A model generated the notes under the pieces. The model ran no database searches, was not told the origin of the DNA, and saw nothing but the letters and a program-made list of their open reading frames with translations. Of a stretch of 51,346 nt of DNA, positions 50,762-51,346 are shown in pieces. Position 1 is the first letter of the stretch. Every line of letters starts with the position of its first letter. The position numbers and the translations under genes were made by a program. The DNA is from Muribaculaceae bacterium (lineage in GTDB: Bacteria; Bacteroidota; Bacteroidia; Bacteroidales; Muribaculaceae), in the NCBI GenBank assembly GCA_029062005.1, contig JAIDQZ010000119.1:1-51346 (forward strand), read 5' to 3'.

Positions 50762-51346
50762 ATGAAATTAAGAAATTTGCTCCTTATGGCTTTGGCGCTG
50801 GGTACTATGGCTCCGGCCGCCGTTTACGCCGACGATTATGTTGATGATATATATTTCAATCCTAAAAAAGACAAGACTGTAGGTGCTAAAAAGAAGAATC
50901 GTAATTATATCGAGAATTTCAGCGATATGGATGTCGATGCCTACAATCTCCGCGGTCAGTATTATACATCTCCGATTGATACCATCGGGGCAAAGGTCAG
51001 TTCAGATGAGGATTTCGTATATACTCAGCAGATACAGAAATATTATAATCCTACCATTGTGCTTGACAATTCACAGTTGCTTGCAGATGTTTTGCAGAAT
51101 TCTTATGGAAATGTCGAGATTGTATATAATGGAGTGACTCCTGCATTTCTTCCCACATATGGATATGGATGGCCTTATTACAGGGGATATTACGATCCCT
51201 GGGCATGGAATGTAGGGTTTGGTGGCTGGTATGATCCGTGGTATTGGGGTCCCTCATGGTCGTGGTCTTGGGGACCGTCGTGGAGCTGGGGTCCGTCATG
51301 GTCTTGGGGCTGGGGGCCGAGCTGGGGTTGGGGTCCTGCTTGGGGT
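50762..51346 (+). CDS. Secreted Trp/Gly-rich repeat protein, cut by the window edge
   Basis: The frame is open from ATG 50762 to the last base (195 codons, no stop). Residues 1-23 are a signal peptide ending VYADD. Residues about 24-130 are polar and acidic (DDYVDDIYFNPKK, KKKNRNYIENFSD), then Tyr/Pro-rich (YGYGWPYYRGYYDPWAWN). From about residue 155 it becomes a run of Trp-Gly repeats of the type WGPSWSW / GWGPSWGW that continues past the window edge. I do not recognise a named family. Aromatic Gly repeats suggest a surface or matrix-type protein. Nothing clearly explains its promoter in the 59 nt upstream. Confidence 0.8.
   Translation, partial: MKLRNLLLMALALGTMAPAAVYADDYVDDIYFNPKKDKTVGAKKKNRNYIENFSDMDVDAYNLRGQYYTSPIDTIGAKVSSDEDFVYTQQIQKYYNPTIVLDNSQLLADVLQNSYGNVEIVYNGVTPAFLPTYGYGWPYYRGYYDPWAWNVGFGGWYDPWYWGPSWSWSWGPSWSWGPSWSWGWGPSWGWGPAWG

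Overview
The window reads as a chromosomal stretch of a Bacteroidales bacterium, most likely a gut member of the Muribaculaceae; the family-level call is an inference. The evidence is the Bacteroidetes promoter signature (a TTTG-like -33 element, about 20 nt, then TAnnTTTG) in front of several genes, the Bacteroidetes-restricted families DUF5106 and DUF4296, large type IleRS and LspA proteins, secreted plant-polysaccharide enzymes, and a T9SS-like C-terminal tail. I see no tRNA, rRNA, CRISPR array, insertion sequence or prophage.

Layout. 1-2275: a shortened MmcQ/YjbR protein, a Fur-family repressor, a secreted cyclophilin-like protein and rubrerythrin. 2276-6975 (minus): a three-gene secreted xylan/arabinoxylan operon (beta-sandwich protein, GH43, GH43-GH8 fusion). 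7367-18014 (plus): a long co-directional run from one good promoter to a perfect 15-bp terminator: BadF-type kinase, DUF5106 thioredoxin-like protein, DoxX, MnmA, bifunctional nuclease, ArgR, a degenerate ArgC-like protein, short SSB, SpeA, TruA, LigA. 18058-20167 (minus): a uracil-DNA-glycosylase-like protein, a second MmcQ, an AI-2E family permease. 20411-23339 (plus): MscS channel and Ca2+/Na+ antiporter; then a flavodoxin (minus). 24212-30619 (plus): Ddl, IleS, LspA, DUF4296 lipoprotein. 30466-39088 (minus): SprT-like protease, ComEC, AroE, M13 peptidase, ABC-F ATPase, PyrG.

39242-42342 is the most distinctive locus. A cobalamin riboswitch with its own promoter and a long leader precedes an SLC13/DASS transporter and a MetE-like protein that appears to lack two of the four usual zinc ligands. 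The leader ends in a hairpin that buries the ribosome-binding site. This suggests a B12-repressed uptake plus methyl-transfer module of unknown substrate.

42531-46923 (minus) is a pectin/rhamnogalacturonan pair: GH28 and a triple-SGNH esterase, separated by a palindromic repeat. 47046-51346 holds an unknown lipoprotein, a C_GCAxxG_C_C protein, RlmH, NadC, YraN, TrmN6 and the start of a secreted Trp/Gly-repeat protein cut by the window edge.

All family calls come from reading motifs and remembered family features. No database search was run.
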